A stretch of DNA of 9,222 bases from NBML01 sp029939535 (GTDB lineage Bacteria > Desulfobacterota > Desulfobacteria > Desulfobacterales > Desulfobacteraceae). Of the stretch, positions 6,036 to 9,222 are shown piece after piece. Positions within the stretch are counted from its first letter, which is position 1; the number at the start of each line of letters is the position of its first letter. The notes below the pieces were generated by a model, which saw only the letters and a list, made by a program, of their open reading frames with translations, did not search any database and was not told the origin of the DNA. The stretch spans positions 1-9,222 of the forward strand of contig JAOZST010000151.1 in assembly GCA_029939535.1 (NCBI GenBank). Reading direction: 5' to 3'. The translations under genes and the position numbers were made by a program.

Positions 6036-8045
6036 ATGAAAGGCATTTTTAGAAAAAAAATGGAACAGAATGAAGATTCAAGCGAAATTGATGAATTAAA
6101 GCAAAATGTTTTTGATCAAAAAATGCCTGAACCGGTTGAAAAAATTGTGCTCAAAGAAGTGGAGCGACTCTTTAAAATAAGCCCGTCATCCGCAGAATAC
6201 ACCATTGGAATCAACTATATCGATTATCTGACAACCCTTCCCTGGAACAATTTTACAGAGGACAACCTGGATATAAACCGGGCTGAAACCATTCTTAACA
6301 GGGAACATTATGGTCTGGATGAAATAAAGGAAAGGATACTGGAACATTTGGCGGTCAGGCTGATGAAACTGTCTAAAAAAAATACTATTCTGGTTGTAGA
6401 TGATGAAAAGATGACCCGGATGAACCTTTTGCATGTCCTTTCAAAGGAAGGATATACTGTAGAAACTGCTTCCAGCGGAGGCCAGGCTCTGAAAATGATA
6501 GACAAAGATAAGTTCGATCTTGTTATCACAGATTTAAAAATGGATAAAATAGATGGTTTGACACTGCTGGATAACATTAAAAAAAATACTCCTGGAACTG
6601 AAGTAATTATTATTACCGGATATGCCACGGTCCTGACAGCAGTTGATGCCATCAAAAGGGGGTCTTTTCACTTTATAGCCAAACCCCTGAAACTTGATGA
6701 GATTCGTTCAACAGTCAAAATTGCCCTTTCCAAACAAACCGGTGTTGTAGACTCAAAAAGCCCTGTCATCTGTTTTACCGGACCTCCTGGAACCGGAAAA
6801 ACATCTTTGGGACAGTCCATTGCCCGTAGTCTGGAGCGTAAATTTATCCGGATATCCCTTGCTGGAATGACAGATGAAGCAGACATCCGTGGGCACAGAC
6901 GAAGTTATGTGGGTGCACTTTCCGGCCGGATAATACAGGAAATCAGGCGGGTAGAGTCCAGCAATCCTGTTTTTATGCTGGATGAAATAGATAAAATCGG
7001 ACAGGATTTTAAAGGTGACCCGGCATCGGCTCTTCTTGAAGTTCTTGATCCCCAGCAGAATTCCCAGTTTATTGATCACTACATAGATGTCCCTTTTGAC
7101 CTTTCCAAAGTAATGTTCATTGCAACGGCAAATACCATAGGTAAAATTCCCGGACCTCTACTTGACAGGTTTGAAGTAATTTTCCTGCCTGGATATACGG
7201 TGGAAGAAAAGGTTAATATTTCACTCAGACACCTGGTTCCAAAGGCGGTAGAAGACGCTGGACTGAGCCGTTTCCCACTCAAGTTTACTGAAAAATCCCT
7301 ACAGAAAATTATTCGTGAACATACAAGGGAGGCAGGGTTAAGAGACCTTGAAAGAAAGATTTCTTCTATCTGCAGGAAAATTGCCAGAAAAATAGTTAAA
7401 CAGACTCTTTCTTCTGAAGAGCTGGAAATCACTGAAAATACGATTGGTCAATTTTTGGGCCCACCTCAGCATTATTTTGAAATTGCAGGGGCCAAAGACC
7501 GAATCGGTTGTTCTACAGGGCTGGCCTGGACTGAAACCGGCGGTGAAATCATCTTTGTTGAAGCCACAAAAATGATGGGAACCAATCAGCTGATCCTGAC
7601 AGGTTCCCTTGGTGATGTCATGAAGGAATCTGCCCAGGCAGCGTTGAGTTATATAAGAAGTAATACTCAAACCTTTGGACTTGCTCATGATTTTTTCCAC
7701 CAGCAGGATATACACATCCATGTCCCAGCCGGTGCTATCCCCAAGGATGGGCCCTCAGCCGGCCTTACCATTGCCATGGCATTGTTATCCCTTCTTAAGG
7801 GAAGCCCGTGCAGAAGGGATACTGCCATGACCGGAGAACTAACATTGGGCGGACGAATTCTTCCTGTAGGCGGTATCAAGGAAAAACTTTTAGCCGCTAA
7901 GATAGCAGGTATAAAAACTATTATTTTCCCTTTTAAAAACAGCGGAGAAATTTCAACAATCCCCGAAGATCTTAAAAAAAACATCCAAATTGTTACAGCA
8001 AATGAATTAAATGATGTTTTGAACCTGGTTTTAAATCCGGTTTAA
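6036..8045 (+). CDS. Lon-type ATP-dependent protease with an inserted response-regulator receiver domain
   Basis: A 669-residue protein. Residues 29-112 match the helical neck of Lon (SPSSAE, IDYLTTLPWN, HYGLDEIKERILEHLAV). Residues 118-231 are a complete receiver: D122/D123, phospho-acceptor D166, T194, K216. Lon resumes with the AAA+ core: Walker A GPPGTGKT 249-256, RGHRRSYVG 285-293, Walker B LDEIDK 315-320, sensor-1 N366, arginine finger R378, sensor-2 region REAGLRDLER 431-440. The S16 protease domain follows, with catalytic S574 (KDGPSAG) and K615 (GGIKEKL). All key residues are present, so it should be an active ATP-dependent protease. The N-terminal substrate-binding (LAN) domain and long coiled coil of typical Lon (about 780 residues) are absent. 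AAGGTGA precedes the ATG at good spacing. Phosphorylation of D166 probably switches activity or assembly (inference). Confidence 0.95.
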   Translation: MKGIFRKKMEQNEDSSEIDELKQNVFDQKMPEPVEKIVLKEVERLFKISPSSAEYTIGINYIDYLTTLPWNNFTEDNLDINRAETILNREHYGLDEIKERILEHLAVRLMKLSKKNTILVVDDEKMTRMNLLHVLSKEGYTVETASSGGQALKMIDKDKFDLVITDLKMDKIDGLTLLDNIKKNTPGTEVIIITGYATVLTAVDAIKRGSFHFIAKPLKLDEIRSTVKIALSKQTGVVDSKSPVICFTGPPGTGKTSLGQSIARSLERKFIRISLAGMTDEADIRGHRRSYVGALSGRIIQEIRRVESSNPVFMLDEIDKIGQDFKGDPASALLEVLDPQQNSQFIDHYIDVPFDLSKVMFIATANTIGKIPGPLLDRFEVIFLPGYTVEEKVNISLRHLVPKAVEDAGLSRFPLKFTEKSLQKIIREHTREAGLRDLERKISSICRKIARKIVKQTLSSEELEITENTIGQFLGPPQHYFEIAGAKDRIGCSTGLAWTETGGEIIFVEATKMMGTNQLILTGSLGDVMKESAQAALSYIRSNTQTFGLAHDFFHQQDIHIHVPAGAIPKDGPSAGLTIAMALLSLLKGSPCRRDTAMTGELTLGGRILPVGGIKEKLLAAKIAGIKTIIFPFKNSGEISTIPEDLKKNIQIVTANELNDVLNLVLNPV

Positions 8046-8059
8046 AAATGGGCGGCAGA

Positions 8060-8554
8060 TTATGGACTCACAACCACCAGTGGAACGCTAAGATTTTGTT
8101 TTATCTGGTCAATGATTGCCAAATTTAGTCCAGGCTGGACCGGCGTATCTACCGAAGGATCAAAAATGGTCAGAACAATATCACGGTTTTCTTCTATATA
8201 CCTTGACAAATCAGTTTCAGGCTCACCATCACTCAATATCACCGTAAAGGATACACAACTGTCATTGAGTGTAAGCATTTCCTTTAGAGGCTCTGATACC
8301 CCGGACAGGATTTCATCTGCCATATAAAACTCTCCATGTTCAGCAAAGGCTATACCGGCAAAAGAATCTTCTAAAAATTGCCCTATACTTCTCACCTTCT
8401 TTTTTGTAGAGGAAAGGCATTGTGTCAATTTTCTTCCTCCAATAAACTGCAGTATCTTTAAATCTGCGCTGATTCTTGTACAAAGACTCACTGCATACTG
8501 GAAAACAGAATTTGTGGGGATATCACCGTTAATTGCAAGAAGAACTTGTTTCAT
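8060..8554 (-). CDS. divergent UspA-like protein, second operon
   Basis: A 164-residue soluble protein. The first strand and helix (MKQVLLAING, then residues 13-28) and second strand (DLKILQF) follow the UspA pattern. The end, LSVPLVVVSP, is the typical last strand of the fold. The loop after the fourth strand (LTIFDPSVDTPVQPG, 128-142) lacks the G-2x-G-9x-G(S/T) ATP-binding motif, so nucleotide binding is doubtful. The middle (55-120) is rich in acidic residues. It converges with the Lon fusion gene, with 14 bases between stops and no clear terminator in the gap. Its ribosome site AGGA overlaps the end of the 59-residue gene 9 bases upstream, so the two are co-transcribed. It is not a close copy of the UspA-like protein at 4998-5555. 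Function is unknown beyond the fold. Confidence 0.75.
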   Translation of the reverse strand: MKQVLLAINGDIPTNSVFQYAVSLCTRISADLKILQFIGGRKLTQCLSSTKKKVRSIGQFLEDSFAGIAFAEHGEFYMADEILSGVSEPLKEMLTLNDSCVSFTVILSDGEPETDLSRYIEENRDIVLTIFDPSVDTPVQPGLNLAIIDQIKQNLSVPLVVVSP

Positions 8555-8563
8555 CTTTCTGTC

Positions 8564-8743
8564 CTAAAGCCTCATCTGTGATCTATTTTCAGGCTGACGA
8601 TTCAAATTTTTCCTAGGGGACTGCTGATTTTTTCTATTGCCATCTGGATTTAAAAGCCAAAGGGCATATTCCTGCTGATTGTTTTCAGCAAAAGTAACGG
8701 AAACCATAAGATCTTCTAATTTTTTTAAAAGTCCGATTTTCAT
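8564..8743 (-). CDS. 59-residue hypothetical protein, first gene of the second sigma-54 operon
   Basis: The frame reads from ATG 8743 to TAG 8564. Residues 1-31 look like an amphipathic helical unit (MKIGLLKKLEDLM, then VTFAENNQQEYALWLL). The rest is polar and probably disordered, rich in N, Q and R. AAGGAG lies 6 bases before the ATG, an excellent ribosome site, and a near-consensus sigma-54 promoter is about 45 bases upstream. The UspA-like gene begins 9 bases after its stop. The helical start followed by an FAE motif may point to a conserved small-protein family, but I cannot name one. It is one residue below a common 60-residue cut-off and is easily missed. Confidence 0.75.
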   Translation of the reverse strand: MKIGLLKKLEDLMVSVTFAENNQQEYALWLLNPDGNRKNQQSPRKNLNRQPENRSQMRL

Positions 8744-8787
8744 TGCATCTCCTTATTTGTATTAATTTTTGATTTTGTTTATGTAAT

Positions 8788-8803
8788 AGCATTTTATGTG
8801 CCA
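8788..8803 (-). promoter_or_regulatory. near-consensus sigma-54 (-24/-12) promoter
   Basis: The minus strand reads TGGCACATAAAATGCT: a perfect TGGCAC at -24, and ATGCT in place of TTGCT at -12, with GG and GC exactly 10 bases apart. Transcription would start near 8777, about 34 bases before the ATG of the 59-residue gene. This is the best sigma-54 promoter in the window and should drive the 59-residue and UspA-like genes when a sigma-54 activator is bound upstream. Confidence 0.85.
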
Positions 8804-8879
8804 ACCAATACAAATATTTTGAAAAATACAATTTTGCTTGTAGTCAGCCCATAAAAAGAATTTTATTCAAAGAGGAGAA

Positions 8880-8960
8880 ATGGCAGGCGCCATAAAAAAA
8901 AGGCTGTCTTGTTTCATTTTGAAATACAAGGAAAGTGAATATCTAAAACTCCCCATTTAA
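8880..8960 (+). CDS. possible 26-residue basic peptide
   Basis: The ATG follows AGAGGAGAA, a good though closely spaced ribosome site, and the frame ends at TAA 8958. The peptide begins MAGAIKKRLSCFILKYK and is cationic. No promoter is obvious. The region also lies where an enhancer for the divergent sigma-54 promoter would be expected, and its first codons form part of an ATGGC/GCCAT dyad. It may well be chance. Confidence 0.2.
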   Translation: MAGAIKKRLSCFILKYKESEYLKLPI

Positions 8961-9083
8961 ACAGAGGTTATACGACTATTGCATGAAGAAAGCCCTGCGT
9001 TGTTAATTGCAACGGACAACATGAGACCAGTGATTCTTTATTTATAAAAACCAATTTCCAGCCGCCAGCAATCATTCCAGTTC

Positions 9084-9222
9084 CTATACTATCTGTCCTG
9101 TGGGAGCAAAGGCCACCAACCCTTTATTAAAAACCTTATTTCCCTGGAATGGGTTAAAGTGACCATTCCTGGGGAGTAATTGAATCCACAATAAAGGGGG
9201 TGCTCCGGATAGCAACGCTCTT
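9084..9222 (-). CDS. possible 3' end of a gene entering from the right edge
   Basis: A minus-strand frame is open from the window edge to TAG at 9086-9084, about 45 residues, ending FNKGLVAFAPTGQIV. This tail looks protein-like, but the residues nearest the edge (RALLSGAPPLLWIQLL) look less so. A second minus frame from the edge to TAA 9154 reads SVAIRSTPFIVDSIT and looks better there. A frameshifted remnant is therefore possible, as is chance. I recognise no family. Confidence 0.22.
   Translation of the reverse strand, partial: RALLSGAPPLLWIQLLPRNGHFNPFQGNKVFNKGLVAFAPTGQIV
9142..9173. repeat. inverted repeat near the right edge
   Basis: CCCTGGAATGG (9142-9152) pairs with CCATTCCTGGG (9163-9173) over 11 positions with one T-T mismatch and a 10-base loop. 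A third copy of the arm, CATTCCAG, occurs at 9073-9080. No T run directly follows on either strand, so a simple terminator is doubtful. It may be part of a degraded mobile element or a regulatory structure. Confidence 0.45.

Larger units (their letters stand above)
8804..9222. other. 419-base region without a convincing gene
   Basis: No long frame, RNA gene or mobile-element gene is recognisable here. It should contain the enhancer of the promoter at 8788-8803. Candidate dyads are ATGGC-AGGC-GCCAT (8880-8893, near -103 to -116) and CGTTG-N7-CAACG (8998-9014). The TGTYG pairs seen upstream of the first operon are not repeated here in the same arrangement. Weak coding candidates at 8880-8960 (+) and 9084-9222 (-) and a hairpin at 9142-9173 are listed separately. 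Confidence 0.5.

Noticed and set aside
5720..6046. 108-residue minus-strand frame in the divergent control region
   Set aside because: It has no ribosome site, its ATG lies inside the Lon gene, its composition looks like translated AT-rich spacer, and it crosses the leader and hairpin. No domain is recognisable.
8074..8083. CCAC-CA-GTGG as a terminator between the convergent Lon and UspA-like genes
   Set aside because: The stem is only 4 bp with a 2-base loop, it is not followed by a T run, and it lies inside the UspA-like coding region.
8968..8976. TTATACGAC, shared with 5647-5655 upstream of the first operon, as a common activator site
   Set aside because: One shared 9-mer between two regions of several hundred bases is close to chance, and the partner half of the dyad is absent here.
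1..9222. CRISPR array, tRNA, rRNA or complete insertion sequence
   Set aside because: No regularly spaced repeats, cloverleaf or rRNA-like segment, and no transposase with paired terminal repeats, was seen on either strand.

Overview
The window reads as a piece of an anaerobic, moderately AT-rich Gram-negative genome. It most resembles the sulfate-reducing Desulfobacterota (Desulfobacteraceae-like). This is inferred from the style of the proteins, the combination of an SLC13-type anion transporter with UspA-like proteins and a sigma-54 activator, and the presence of -24/-12 promoters. No marker gene here proves it.

Layout. (1) Positions 3-107 (+) hold the 3' end of an unrecognised gene. (2) Positions 123-5555 (-) form one compact, five-gene transcription unit read right to left: a UspA-like protein with a GTG start (5555-4998), a 28-residue single-span membrane protein that ordinary ORF size cut-offs miss (4988-4902), an SLC13/DASS permease with two cytosolic RCK_C/TrkA_C-type domains (4801-2987), a membrane sensor histidine kinase (3000-1495) and an NtrC-type sigma-54 activator (1475-123). 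Intergenic distances are 9, 100, -14 and 19 bases. (3) Positions 5556-6035 are a 480-base divergent control region. It has a good sigma-54 promoter facing the transporter operon, a cluster of CRACA/TGTYG half-sites upstream of that promoter, and a structured leader in front of the next gene. (4) Positions 6036-8045 (+) encode the most striking object: a Lon (S16) protease that lacks the N-terminal substrate-binding domain and carries a complete response-regulator receiver domain inserted between its helical neck and the Walker A strand. (5) Positions 8743-8060 (-) form a second small operon, a 59-residue protein followed by another divergent UspA-like protein, with a near-consensus sigma-54 promoter at 8803-8788. 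(6) Positions 8804-9222 hold no convincing gene.

How the parts may work together (inference). The kinase and the sigma-54 activator are encoded with the permease and are probably a signalling pair. The receiver in the Lon fusion is about half identical, without gaps, to the receiver of that activator, so the same kinase could phosphorylate both. One branch would control transcription from the two sigma-54 promoters, and the other would control proteolysis directly. Both UspA-like proteins lack the usual ATP-binding glycine motif and may be sensors, adaptors or substrates. The working model is a transport-linked or stress-linked two-component system with a transcriptional output and a proteolytic output.
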